Shown piece by piece: positions 9,797 through 20,405 of a stretch of 64,000 nt of DNA; position 1 is the stretch's first letter; every line of letters begins with the position of its first letter. The notes under the pieces were generated by a model that saw only the letters and a list, made by a program, of their open reading frames with translations, ran no database searches and was not told where the DNA came from. Location of the stretch: assembly GCA_033439765.1 (NCBI GenBank), contig JAULSN010000005.1:1813001-1877000 (forward strand), read 5' to 3'. This DNA comes from Lasiosphaeria ovina. Lineage: Eukaryota; Ascomycota; Sordariomycetes; Sordariales; Lasiosphaeriaceae. The position numbers and the translations under genes are program-made.

Positions 9797-10863
9797 TAGG
9801 TGTACAATCTCTTCTTAATCTCAGTTCCTTCCCATACCCCTAGTGATAGGTTTATCGTAGCCCCATCGCCTGCCCGGTGATGGATTAGTATCGATACGGC
9901 GCTAGCCCGAGGCGCTTTCCGCTTGACGTCGGCCAGAGATACTGGACTTGTTTCGATTGCACGCTGTACCTCGGGTCCAAAGAAGGAAATTTCCCCGAAT
10001 GGACAACCCCGAATGACGAGATCTGGGTTTGGTAACACGTGAGGGCCGCCATCAGACATACGAATGTATCGAAGTCCTTCTGTCGTTTCTACTCGCAGAT
10101 TGAACAACTTTCCAACTATCCATTCCACCTGATTTTCTGCGATCTCTATCGTCATCTGACACCCCATCCTGTCGGCATATTCACTTCTGGGAAACCCCAT
10201 CGAAATGGCTGCTACCAGCTTGTTCACACCTCTGGGGTCGGGAATTCGCTTGATTGTGTCGGAGAAATCTGGTGGGAAAAGATCCACAGCGTCGAGAGAT
10301 GTGTTGACCAAAACTTGCTTGGAGTCGGCGGGGTAGCCGGGGAAATCGCCAGTGTTCTCGTGGGTGGGGTGGCAATCCGCGCTTCCCGGCGCGGCAGACA
10401 GACTGGATATGGTGACAGGGGCTGCGTGACCACTATCGTCTACTATGCTGTATTAGTAAAATGTATTGAAGCATTCAGCAGCCTACTCACGTCGTCTTTT
10501 GTGTTGCGGCATGTCTATGCGCGTCTTGATCTCCTTAACCTTGACCTTGGTAGGGGCATCAATCTCTCTCTCCACCGCCGCTGCTAGTGATCTCAGGTAC
10601 TCAAGGGGCTGCTTTCCGAGGTCGGCGACCAAATGACAGCAAGCAGCTTTGCCGTTAAATTTTTCCTTATTTTCAGTAGCACGTTTTGTGCAAGTGTACG
10701 CTAACCAAGCTCCAAACCCAGCTTCCAAGAAGACGTTCTCCGCCGAGTTCGCCGCAGCTTGTGGCGCCTTTTTCCATAAATCGGCCAACCCTTTCGGCCC
10801 ACGGGCTGAAGCGCTCAGCCGTTTGAGAAGCAATGAAACCTGGGTATTGGTGGTTTGATCCAT
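9775..10863 (-). CDS. Hypothetical protein, two exons, 346 aa; C-terminus formed by a MITE
   Basis: Exons 10863-10491 and 10442-9775 (373+668 nt). The 48-nt intron has donor GTGAGT, branch TTACTAATAC and acceptor GCATAG. The N-terminal ~120 residues are helical and basic, starting MDQTTNTQVSLLLKRLSAS, with a central Ala/Cys stretch and a Lys-rich end. A linker rich in Ser/Pro/His follows, then a mixed domain containing LFPPDFSDTIKRIPDPRG and VSILIHHRAGDGATINLS. I do not recognise the family. The last residues (YSGRQKV) and the stop codon are encoded by the terminal inverted repeat of the MITE at 9699-9796, so the native C-terminus has probably been replaced. The protein may still be functional or may be an early pseudogene. 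Confidence 0.55.
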
Positions 10864-10902
10864 GTGGCGCAGGTTGAGAGCAAGTAAAGGAGGAGAGAAA
10901 TG

Positions 10903-11134
10903 TCAGTCGGAAGGCAGGTTAAGAAGGTAGGTTGGGAGGCAGGTTGCGAAGGCAGGTTGGGAGGTAGGTTGGAAGGCAGGTTGCGAAGGCAGGCTTGGGA
11001 GGGTATGTTGCGCAGGCAGGTTGGGAGGGTAGGTTGCGAAGGCAGGTTGCGAAGGCAGGTTGGGAGGTAGGTTGGAAGGCAGGTTGCGAAGGCAGGTTTG
11101 GGAGGGTATGTTGCGCAGGCAGGTTGGGAGGGGT
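10903..11134. repeat. Minisatellite, about 12-bp units with a 103-bp higher-order period
   Basis: G/T-rich units close to GGCAGGTTGCGA and GGTAGGTTGGGA are repeated across the block. The segment from 10938 is repeated almost exactly from 11041, giving a 103-bp higher-order unit present nearly twice, with the internal GGGTATGTTGCGCAGG variant at matching places. The array lies just upstream of the start of the minus-strand gene at 10863, in its promoter or 5' leader. Confidence 0.85.
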
Positions 11135-11989
11135 TGCCGGGGTCTGAGCCGCTGAGAATAATAAGGGAACCACTCATAGGGGACCCGAAGACCCGATGCC
11201 GGGTCCACGGTCGCCCGTATGCTAACCCGTTGACCCGTGTCAATTGCCCCTGGTCCATGGGTCCTTCCTGATTGGTCAACATCAAACTTCTAGGAGTCCC
11301 ACCCCCGTGCATTCTTCAGGGATTCGTAACACAGCGGCCTAGCAGCGCAAAAATGACTTGGCAAGACGTCTCCTCTTCCACAAATGCGGCCCGGGGGTGA
11401 GTGCAGTAATGGAAACTGAGATCATGTACGGTGGCTGCAAGAATGGGATAACGGTTGTTGATTGATGTAACTACCTGGAAAACGCTGCTCAAATGGGGGG
11501 GGGGGAATATCTACCAAGGGTGTGACCCCATGACGCTTGGGCCCCTCCTTTTCCTGGGCTCACAACCCCCACAAGAGCCCTGTAAAATTGGCCGATGAAG
11601 AATGTCCTTCAGCTGTGTACACTAGTGTCCCCTTCAACCTTCGCCACTTGCTTTCCCATCCCAACCTGCACCTGCCCTTTCACCACCACTTTCTTCGCCG
11701 GGTGTTTTTCTCCCTTCCCTCACTACCAAACGTTTCCTTCTATACAAGCTTGTCACACATCGCGTTCAAGCCGCCCTTGAAGGCGAGCAAGAAGGGCTAG
11801 ATTGGCAACTCTCCGCACCCAAGCGCATCCCAGACACAACAGCCAATATCACATCACCGTTAAGCCCAAACGATCCCTCCGTATTAAGGAAGCAAAAATA
11901 CGCGGCACCAGTGTACGCTCAGCCTACGACTCCTTGAGGCGATCGAAGCACCTGAGCACGCAACCCCAGGATTATCAACACCCGCGAAT
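11135..11989. other. Intergenic region between divergent genes
   Basis: Lies between the minus-strand gene starting at 10863 and the plus-strand gene starting at 11990. It includes a short G tract near 11494-11505 and a pyrimidine-rich stretch at about 11630-11720, as often found upstream of fungal start codons. An open frame at 11537-11800 is Pro/Leu/His-rich and looks like untranslated leader. Confidence 0.4.
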
Positions 11990-12523
11990 ATGGCGTCCCC
12001 CTCAAGCAATGCGACCCAGCCACTTCCACATGCTAATTCTTCCGCTCAGTTGAGGAAGCGACAATGTGTTGAAGAAGGGGAGCAAAGGTCCGGCCCCAAG
12101 CCTTCCTCTGATGCGACGGGTGCCCCTCCGAACCTCACCAATGTTGACGATCCACCCGGACAACAAAGTCTGAGTATTGATGACATCAAGTTACCTGTCT
12201 TCAACCTACGACCCTCGTTGCCGAGTGTGCAATGCGGCTCCCATATCCCCGTCCCCTTCGCCATCACAAATGCCGCTATTGGCAGCCATAGTACAAACAA
12301 CACGTCTGCGCTCAGCCACGACAGTGTTCCTCTAGCTCGTGTCAAGGTTATCTCCTTCGACAAGAAGATACTGAGCCTGGAAGCGGACTCGGGAAAGACA
12401 CGCATCTGCTACGTTTTCGACGGAAAGTTCCACGTCAAGTTGGGCGACAACATGCTCAGGACGCCACTTTTCGGGAAAGGCAACCAGATGGCTTCAGAAC
12501 TGCACCCCAGTACTACAACCTAA
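11990..12523 (+). CDS. Hypothetical protein, 177 aa
   Basis: Starts MASPSSNATQPLPHANSS and has a Ser/Pro-rich N-terminal third. A more ordered C-terminal half follows with a strand-rich section (ARVKVISFDKKILSLEADSG, then RICYVFDGKFHVKLGD). No known domain was recognised. Just before the stop, another frame continues with TAPQYYNLRIETFDASCYI and ends at about 12594. A one-base difference near 12490, or an unseen splice, may therefore have changed the natural C-terminus. Confidence 0.45.
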   Translation: MASPSSNATQPLPHANSSAQLRKRQCVEEGEQRSGPKPSSDATGAPPNLTNVDDPPGQQSLSIDDIKLPVFNLRPSLPSVQCGSHIPVPFAITNAAIGSHSTNNTSALSHDSVPLARVKVISFDKKILSLEADSGKTRICYVFDGKFHVKLGDNMLRTPLFGKGNQMASELHPSTTT

Positions 12524-12594
12524 GAATCGAGACCTTTGATGCATCCTGCTACATTACAAGGCGTCCCACTGTTCACCATCCTTGGGCCGCTTAA

Positions 12595-13199
12595 TCATGT
12601 TCTCCCAAGGAGGGTAGGTCTAATGTAGGATTTGTCGAATCTGCTAAGAAATTGCTTCATAGCTGTCAACGTCGGCGGCACGATGCCTTCTAGGCCGGGG
12701 ATGATCTCGCGAGCCAGTTTCTCGCCTCCAACCTCCACAAGCGTAGCATAAATACCTTCCCTCTTCCTCGAGAAGGAGTCCAAGCTGCTTAGGATAGTTT
12801 CCCATGCATTACGCTGTTCCCGTTGTGGCTTTTGGGCGGGGTCTGGGCTGGGCTTGGGCGCGTCGACTGAATGCTTGAGCTTACGGCCTCCGCTCTGGAC
12901 AGGCGTTGGTTGATACTATTATATAGCTCAGTTTGTGATATATTGTAATACAAGTATAGAAGACATACTTGTCGGGGCGACTTCTTGATTGTAGATGGAC
13001 GTCCGTTTTTGCGCAACTGGTTGCCGTGGGGTCGCTTTCCTACAATTTATAAGCGGAAGATGTCCCTTTGGCGCTACGAAGAATAAGTACCTTGATCTTC
13101 TAACGCCGGTGACGGGAGCCCCGCTGTCTGGGCTCGAGTGTGGGCGGGGAAGGTCCCTAACCTGCGCTTCTCGTTGTCTGATTCGAGGTCTCCTTCCAT
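12595..13199 (-). CDS. Small hypothetical protein, three exons, 166 aa
   Basis: Exons 13199-13091, 13039-12969 and 12915-12595 (109+71+321 nt). Both introns have standard ends (GTACTT...TGTAG and GTATGT...AATAG), and splicing keeps one frame from MEGDLESDNEKRR to PTLLGRT. The N-terminal half is basic and disordered (KRPHGNQLRKNGRPSTIKK). The C-terminal ~70 residues look like a folded helical segment, with SSLDSFSRKREGIYATLVE and REIIPGLEGIVPPTLTAMKQ. No family is recognised. It lies tail-to-tail with the gene ending at 12523. The consistent splicing makes a real gene likely despite its small size. Confidence 0.6.
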
Positions 13200-13246
13200 G
13201 ATTCTGGGCTCAGTAAACAACGGTCTCTATGGTCGTAGCTTGAATT

Positions 13247-13579
13247 TCACGACGCTTTCCATTTCCCTTGCGTCCCTTGCGTCCCTTGACTATCGGCTTT
13301 CGTCTTAGCGGGCCGATACGGATCCTTTGACCAACCGGTGGGGTTGGGGTCAAAGGCGCGTATCTTACAGTCCCTGCAGACATCCTGAACCGGCTTGTCC
13401 TCGTGGTTGCCCCCGGCGCCGTAGCACGTCAGTCCAAAGTCGATGCAATTGTCGAACTTGGCGAAGCCTCGATGGCCGCAGGTGAAGAGGTAATCGATCT
13501 GGAGGCACATGGTGCGAGGCCGAGCCGAAACTGGGGACGCTGGTGACAGACTCATAACCTTGCAGTTGCCTCTGGCCAT
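13247..13579 (-). CDS. Small Cys-rich, probably metal-binding fungal protein
   Basis: Up to 110 aa; the likelier start is the internal Met at 13510 (MCLQIDYLFTCGHRG, 87 aa). Cysteines and a histidine are spaced C-x8-C-G-H, then C, C and C-x2-C (VCRDCKIRAFDP), a pattern suited to zinc binding. From memory, short proteins with an MCLQ...F.CGH start are common in filamentous fungi and have no assigned function. There is no signal peptide. The C-terminus is Lys/Gly/Gln-rich and looks disordered. It starts upstream of, and on the same strand as, the three-exon gene at 12595-13199. Confidence 0.55.
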   Translation of the reverse strand: MARGNCKVMSLSPASPVSARPRTMCLQIDYLFTCGHRGFAKFDNCIDFGLTCYGAGGNHEDKPVQDVCRDCKIRAFDPNPTGWSKDPYRPAKTKADSQGTQGTQGKWKAS

Positions 13580-13924
13580 TAGTCCCGGGGATAGCGCAGC
13601 CTTTATTTTCGCGTATTGCTACGAGGGAATGACTGAAACGCTCGCGCAAAGGTTTAAATCATTCTGAACCAGTCATTTTCTAGATATGGACGCCGGGTGT
13701 AAGGATAGACTCCTACAGGGTGGGTTGGTTTTGCTTTGCTTTCAGGATCGCACTGGCGCCGCCGAGGCGTTCGATAGAGCTTATTGCTACCACTTGTGGA
13801 AGGCCGGCCAAAGGGACGTATAAAGTGAAGACCGAAATTAGTGTCCCAGGCCGATATATGGCGAGTTCGTAAGTTCCTTGCGTGCGTATTTGACGATATC
13901 GCATATGAGAAACGTAGAGAAAGG

Positions 13925-14263
13925 CTATTTTGCTTGAGAGACTTGAAACCTGCAACGCTTCTTATTTATATTAACATAGCCCTTAAAAGTACTCATGGCA
14001 ACTCCTACCGTGTCCAGTAATTCGTCGAAGCAGCTCCCTACGACGAGAAAAGCCCCAGTCAATGGAAGCCACGCGTCAACCACCCACATGTGCGAGAACG
14101 CCCGCAGCCAGCTCGGCGAGAATGACAGCAAGCCGACGAGGAAGCAGCAGAGGATGAGTACTATCATAGTCGTGAAGTACTGGATCCAAGGAAATCTTTG
14201 GTCATCAACATGTTTCGTTTTCTCAATAATTTTCTCGTTTCGTCTCAAGCTGCCAGCTTTCAC
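13925..14263 (-). CDS. Small membrane protein (partial model)
   Basis: The frame encodes a charged N-terminal part (RRNEKIIEKTKHVDDQRF), then two hydrophobic spans, TMIVLILCCFLVGLLSF and LPLTGAFLVVGSCF, and a basic tail. No Met opens this frame cleanly. The real start is probably in an upstream exon around 14374-14390 (MSSGAYEH...), joined by a short intron that I could not fix with confidence: a 40-nt option (GTGAAG...GCATAG) keeps the frame. Function unknown; two spans suggest an integral membrane protein. Confidence 0.4.
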   Translation of the reverse strand: MKAGSLRRNEKIIEKTKHVDDQRFPWIQYFTTMIVLILCCFLVGLLSFSPSWLRAFSHMWVVDAWLPLTGAFLVVGSCFDELLDTVGVAMSTFKGYVNINKKRCRFQVSQAK

Positions 14264-15686
14264 GTCATCGCCAAATTGTCCTTTCTATGCCAAAATGGGT
14301 GCTAAAATATACACCGTCCTTCACCATGGAAGCTAGGTACTTACAGTGCTCGTAGGCTCCGCTAGACATTGCGTGCGAAGGAGCCGCATTCCCTGCGAGC
14401 CGGCAAACCCACACTCCCCAGACCGACTGGGGAGGTCTACACCAGGATAATCTGCCAGATGGAGATCTCCGGGAGCCGGATTGCTTGGCGTGCAAGGTCA
14501 AGCTTCTAGTCTCCAACAACAGTACTCGCTATCCAAGGTGCTCCCGAGTCAGGGTCTGGTGCCCCCCGCGCTATGGGACTCCCTGCCCGTATCGTAAAAG
14601 TAGGAGAGCATTGGAGTGTATGGGGATGGGGATGGGACTGCTCAGGTGTGCGACCTGTGAGCGTTTAGTCGTGATGGGCATCTCTTCAAGCTCCCGCATT
14701 ATTACTACCTTAACTACACACGGGCAAGCTGGCTCGCCGGAGAGACAAGAACAGAGCATGACCCTGCCGTCAAGGTCTTCACCTTGAACATCAACAAGGA
14801 AAGAGCAATCAAGGTACCGAGCACGGAGTACACCTCTAGTAATGGCGGGACGTGATTCAAGTGGTTCAGATACTGGATTAGATAATCAACATCTCCAAGA
14901 GAGCCGAGCCGAGGCCAAGGACAAGGGACGGGAGATTCTGCCCGAGCATAGACCAGCCCAGATCTCGACTTGAGCCTAGCTTGTCTGGAATCCTGGTTCG
15001 ACCCCTGTCAGGGACCCATGATACCCAGTGACGTCGACCACGCCCTCCCAGCTCAGCTCCCAGCACAAAGCTGCCCGACTTTGGTGATAACACCGCACAA
15101 CAGCACCAACAGTGCACCGAACCAACCAGCTTGCCAGTATTTTTGGCATTTTTTTGCTCTCTGGCAAAGGTAACACTTATTACTAGAGAAACACCAATCT
15201 CCAACGAGCGGAGTGTATATATTTGCACCAGGGGGCTTTTCTTTGGCACTTTGGTCCTGTTGTTATAGACATGCATTCTACGGAATACCCAAGTCAGTTT
15301 CCGCTGGTCTACAGAAAAAGAGCGAGCGAGTAGTTCGGCATTCACTTCATAACATGTCATGTTCATTACAATCCTATCCCTAGCCACCGTTCTGGTTGTC
15401 CCCGTCGAAAAGAAATAAATGTCCAGGGTATCTCTCTCCTTTTCTCTTTCTCTCTCTCTCTCTCTCTCTCATCGACTCCTAGATCGTAGGTTGGTAGGTT
15501 AAAAGTAAAACAAAGTACACGCAACCTCTCCGCCACTTCCCCAAGAACGGACGTCTCTGCCCTATCCTGCTGTGTGTAGGTAGCGATAAGATAGGGCCCT
15601 TCTGCGCCATTCAGTATGTACATGTACATATCGCACAGGCAGATCGCAAAGACCAGCTCTTCTTTCTCTTTTATTTTTTTCTTTGG
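14264..15686. other. Intergenic region, 1.4 kb
   Basis: No supported gene. A plus-strand stretch at about 14400-14760 carries Cys codons spaced a little like a fungal C6 zinc cluster, but no intact motif. A (CT)n tract lies at 15449-15470. The right end is the 3' flank of dad3. Confidence 0.4.
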
Positions 15687-16236
15687 TTACTGCTGCTGTT
15701 GCTGGCCACCGCCGCCGCCCCAGTCAATCTCCTGCTGCAGCACAATGCTGTACACGCTGGCCTTGAGCAGCGTGAAGACGAGGCTGGTCTTGCGCTCGAG
15801 CTCGCGCAGGCCGTCGAGGATCTCCGAGGTCGGCGCGCTGGCGAGGTGGTCGAGCATGGATGCCAGCTGTGACGGGGTTAGTGTTGGCGTGGGTCATGAG
15901 CCAGGTATGAATGTTATTGTGTGTGTGTATGTGTGTTTATGTGTATGTGATGGTGGTGGTGGTGGTGGTGGTAGTGAGAAGTGAGCGAGTGAGTCAGTGA
16001 GTGAGTGAGCAGAGATACAAATAAGTCCCAGCATTTAAACACACATAAAACTACATCGTGGCTTGGGAATGAGATTCACACCAAATTGAAAAAAAAAATG
16101 AAAAAGAGAAAGAAAGCAAACTAACCTTCTTCATGTTCTCAGCCAAGCGCTCATACTCGTCGAGCACCTCCTGCTCGGTAGGTGACAGTTCGGGCGGCGG
16201 GGCCAGCAGCGCGCTGGGCGGCCTTGGCGGCTCCAT
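15687..16236 (-). CDS. dad3: DASH complex subunit DAD3
   Basis: Component of the DASH/Dam1 ring that couples kinetochores to spindle microtubules. Exons 16236-16126 and 15866-15687 (111+180 nt, 96 aa), with donor GTTAGT and acceptor CACAG. After a Pro-rich start (MEPPRPPSALLAPPPELS) comes the family core: LSPTEQEVLDEYERLAENM, then LASMLDHLASAPTSEILDGL, RELERKTSLVFTLLKASVYS and IVLQQEIDW. The order and length match Dad3 of other ascomycetes. The tail is a short Gly run and Gln run (GGGGGQQQQQ) that is probably lineage-specific. The 259-nt intron is long for this region. The upstream Met-rich frame (MIIVIVIVI, encoded by a GAT/GAC repeat) is not part of the protein. Confidence 0.92.
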
Positions 16237-16794
16237 TTTATTTTTTTGCGTGGTCGTGTGTATCTCCCGCTCAGCTCGGCGCTCTACTTTCGGTAATCTA
16301 GGTGAATTCACGCAGTTGCTCGCGGCGATGGCGATGACGATGACGATGACGATGATCACAAACTGGCTCGAGGACGTGGTCGACGCGCTGCTTGTCTCGA
16401 GTGCGGGGGGGCATCAAACTCCCGTCCGTCACGGTGGGGGTGGTTCCCGCTCGCCTGGAAATACAGTGTCAATACGTAGGCAAAATGGGTAATTACACAC
16501 TGTGCGAACGGCCTCGGCACGGCTTGCTTATTACCCCTGAATGGCGGCGACGAGTAAACAACCGACTGTATCAAAGCTGCCAGAGACGAATTTGCACGCT
16601 ATTGGCGATGGAAATGCTCTTGACGCTCAATTCGCGCTGAATCACACTTGGCAGACTCCTACGGGGTATAATACATGCCGTCGCGTCCAGCACATCTAAT
16701 ATACCTACCTAATGTGTGAGAAATAAAAGGGGTTCCTTTTCACTATTGTTGCCCAGACAAGCGCCGCTCTCTTCCCTCTCCCCTCCACTCCACC
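16237..16794. other. Intergenic region: dad3 promoter and 3' flank of the CorA-like gene
   Basis: Contains a GATGAC-type repeat at about 16326-16357 and a short G tract at about 16404-16410. No gene is supported. Confidence 0.4.
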
Positions 16795-18436
16795 TCAATA
16801 TGTCCTCGTCTTCCGCCTGCCTGGCTTCTCACACGCGGCAATACCGCGAGGAACATCGTCGCCTCGCCTCGGCCTGGTACCGACCATGGACTTGACGGCG
16901 CCGACCCAGCCCAGCGACTGCCGCTTCCAGGCCCGGGGCTTCGACCCGTCCGACGGCCGCTCCAGGATCATCGGCGGCAGGGGTCGCAGCATCTCGTCAG
17001 TAGCTGCCCGGAGGAACGGAGGAGCCGCCGCGAGTTTCTCCGGTCGAGCTTCACCCTCGTCCTCGTCCTCGTCCGACGTGACTCCCGTGACGACGTTGGT
17101 CATAAAATAATCGACCGTCTCCGCGACCCTCCTCGACGGCATGTCGATGATGCGCTCTTCTATGTCGTAGTCCATGCGCAGCTCTGCCAGCGCCTCGGGG
17201 GCCATCCTCTCCGGGACAGGAGGTTCGTCGTCCGAAGGCGGCCGCTTGCTCTTTCTCGTCTGCCACGTCACTTTGCGGTGCTCCTTGAAATCGAACTTGG
17301 CCGGTTCACCGCCGCCATCATCGCTGCCGGGCGAAGAAGACGAAGAAGGCACGACGCGCTCGGCGGCGATCTCGACCCACACCTCAGCCTTGCGGATGGT
17401 ATCGGCGTAGATGATGAGCACGGCCAGGACCGACAGCGGCAGCGCGGCGGCCCAGAACACGAAGAACTTGTCGCCGTACGGCCCGAACGTGTCGCCCATC
17501 GACAGGATCCCCGACACGATGGGCATCGGGATCAGGATCCCGCCCAGGTAGCTGACGCGGTCGAGCGCCCGCTGGTTCTCGTCGGCGCTGGGATGCGGTA
17601 GGAGCGATCTTCTGTCATTGTTGTTGTTATTATTGATAACGGCGCTGCCGCCGGTTTGCTGCTGCTGCGAGGAGTCCATCGTGTTGGCGCGGCCGATCTT
17701 CCGCGAGCTGGCTGGCGTCTTGCAGAATCGGGTTCTTGTCGTCGATCCTGCGAGCGAAGACGGGTCGGGTTTCAAGGGAGACGAGACGAGCAGAGCAATG
17801 CGCTGGTGTGCGCGAGAAGCGAGCTCTTTCCAGTCCGAAAATGTATGCAAACATCCAGTTCCTTGCTGAAGTTCTGCAACGTCAGCGACCCTTCCTCGAC
17901 CGAGAGATGCCTGCAACTCCCTAGATCTCTGCTGCCGTTCCAGGAAGCCAGCCATGTCGGCATTCCGCTCGAGAGACTCGAGCATCCGCCAGCAGCACGC
18001 GGCCTGCTCGCGGCGTCTGTGAAACAGCGAAACAACACCCGGACCAAGAAACTCGAACAGCTCGAGCCAGTGGTCATATGCCAGTTCCGACAGGACGTGC
18101 TGCAGGCCCCCGGCTTCATCCCCAACAACCCCGCGTTCTACGACATCGAAGATGCCATGCTCCAGCGCGTCGACAAGAGTGTCCTCCAAGCTCGCCGTCT
18201 GGCACCCCTCGGACAGCAGCACGTCCCACTCCTCGTCGTCGCCACCTTTGGCCGTCTGCTTCCCTGGGGCGACAGCGGTGTCGCGGGGCGAGACCGAGAA
18301 CGGCTTCGTCACGGCCCCGGTCGCACTCCGCGCCTTGCGCAGTCGCGACCCCGGATCGCTGCTCCACACGGGCCGGTCAAGAAACATCACTGCAACATTG
18401 GCCGTGGCCGTGGCCCAGAGCGACGCGCGGCAAAAC

Positions 18437-18481
<45 letters not shown>

Positions 18482-19002
18482 TTGCTTGTGCCCGTCTCGG
18501 CCGCCGCCAGGGTTGCGACAACGGGCGGCGCGTCCATCAGGTCGACGAACCCTCTGCTGGCCGTCGTCTCCGTGGATTTGGCCGCGGCGCTGGCGCCCTG
18601 GACGAGCTCGGGGTATTCGTAGACGGCGAAGCGCGTCTCCGTCTCGTTGGTCTGGACCCGCCGCCGTCTCAGCGCCGGGCGGTAGCTGTAGCGGCCGGCG
18701 TGGGCTTCGACAAACGCCGGGTCGACGTCCAGGCAGGCGAGCACGGCGTCGAGGTGGCCTGCCGGCAGGCCGTGCAGCACAAACAGGCGCCATTGCTTGC
18801 TGCCGTCGGACCTGGCCGTGGCTGCTTCGAGCGCGGCGCGCCACTCCCCGGCCGTGGGCAGGGACGTCTTCCGACACCCGCCCCCGGGGGCGTCCCAGTC
18901 GAGCAGGTAGGCCGGAGGTGGCGCGTTTGTGGGTACGCCGGTGGCTTGTTGCGACGTCTCCTCCGGGTTTAGGTGCTTGATGTGGTAGATGCGCTGCTGT
19001 TC

Positions 19003-19037
<35 letters not shown>

Positions 19038-19107
19038 GCTGTTGTTCCTGCCTGCGGTTCTGCTGCGCCGCGCGCGCACGCTGGATGACTTCTTCCAGAC
19101 TGGACAT
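16795..19107 (-). CDS. CorA-like two-transmembrane protein with polyQ and polyAla tracts
   Basis: Continuous 770-codon frame from MSSLEEVIQRARAAQQ. After a Gln run of about 15 residues the N-terminal domain contains WRLFVLHGLPAGHLDAVLAC, then DVDPAFVEAHAGRY, a layout seen in fungal CorA-like proteins. A polyAla run (about 13) sits near residue 220. Near residues 530-580 there are two membrane spans, YLGGILIPMPIVSGILSMGD and FFVFWAAALPLSVLAVLIIY, which match the CorA-type ending. The canonical GMN is not present, so Mg2+ transport is not assured. A cytosolic tail of about 190 residues is basic and acidic in turn. Around 17690-17870 another frame also reads sensibly (RIDDKNPILQDASQLAED), so an intron or frameshift there is possible. 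Confidence 0.7.
18437..18479. repeat. (CAG)n triplet repeat, coding
   Basis: About 14 CAG/CTG units. Read on the minus strand in the CorA-like frame they give the polyAla tract (GCT codons). The same repeat read in another frame gives polyCys, which rules that frame out as coding. Confidence 0.9.
19002..19046. repeat. (CAA)n triplet repeat, coding
   Basis: TTG/CAA repeat encoding the N-terminal polyGln of the CorA-like protein on the minus strand. Confidence 0.9.
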
Positions 19108-20367
19108 GGTTCCTGAACCCTACCAAGGTCTATACCGAGGTTGAGAAGACGTGAGATGTTTTAGTGCGTCTATACCTTCTGAACTCTGTGAGAAAAAAGA
19201 CAATGGATGCGAGTTCAACTGAGCTCAAGGCCGCCTCTCCCATCAATCAACAGACCCAGCCTGGCTCGTGGCTGCCTTGCCGTGTAGTACCTCCATAGCA
19301 AGGCAAGGCAAGGCAAAAAAGAAAAACCCGGTCGGTGCCGTCCAGGGCAGGCAGAGAGGCAAGCACGGCCGACCGACAAATTACATTACATCAGTGGAAG
19401 AGGAAGTAGGAACATCGCATCCCTTTTCGGGAAACGTCGCTCAGCCACACACGCGCAGCTTTGGGCCAATAAAGAGACCACGATCTGCCTTGCAGCATGC
19501 CGAATTTGATCACAAAAAGGGCGGGGGACTGTAAAAGCAATCCTTGTGACGATCATCAGTCCCAAAGATGGTCAGCCGCACAAAGCGTAACTCGAGCGGT
19601 TGTTCAAGTAGTGTAGCACATACCAGCATGGACTCGGTCCCAGCGACACAGCACAACAACATAAGAACCATCTCGCTCATACACACAGAGTAGACCGATT
19701 CACAATCCACACTTCACAGTTCGTAGAAGCAACCATCATGCATAATATTGAAGCTGTCTGTCCCGTTTTCTTCTTTCAAACGATGAGATAGATAAATGAG
19801 GCAAGGCAAGGCAAGGCAGGTAGCTTCTGTAAAAGAGACTCCAGCGCGGCTCATAGTAGCATGCAAAAAGGACAACGCGAGGACCAAAAAGAGCAAGGTA
19901 GGTAGGTACCTAGGTAGCGAAATCACCTTTGAGATAAATTTTCCTCCCATCCCGCCATGAAAAAAAGACGAAAATCTCGCAAGCAACCACACAGACAGAA
20001 AATAGAGAGAGCTCCGTTTCCTGCAGCAAAGGCAAAAGCAAAAGAATAAATTGAATTAAAAAAGTCAAAAGAGACAGTAGAAACGCCCGCCAGAGAGAGA
20101 TTTGATTTGCCCCCCAAAAAACCAAGAAACCAAAAAAAGGAAGAAACTCCAGTTCAGATGAAGTAAGCTAGCTACCTTACCTACCTAGTTAGCATAACGA
20201 TGAAGATATGGTAACAAGAGAGCCACACACACACACACAAAAAGAGAGAAAGAAAGAGAGAGAGAGAGAAAGAGCGCGAGAGACGATGGGAGTTTTTTTC
20301 TTTTCGTCAGAGAAAAAAAACAGCAGAGACCAGAGCCCACCGAGAACCCTGAATCTTGCCACGCCCT

Positions 20368-20405
<38 letters not shown>

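Noticed and set aside
14401..14760. Possible Zn2Cys6 cluster on the plus strand
   Set aside because: Cys codons are present but the C-x2-C-x6-C spacing is not satisfied in any single frame.
17656..18980. 438- and 300-codon frames opposite the CorA-like gene
   Set aside because: Antisense to a frame with membrane spans and family features; composition is Arg/Pro-rich, typical of the complement of GC-rich coding DNA.
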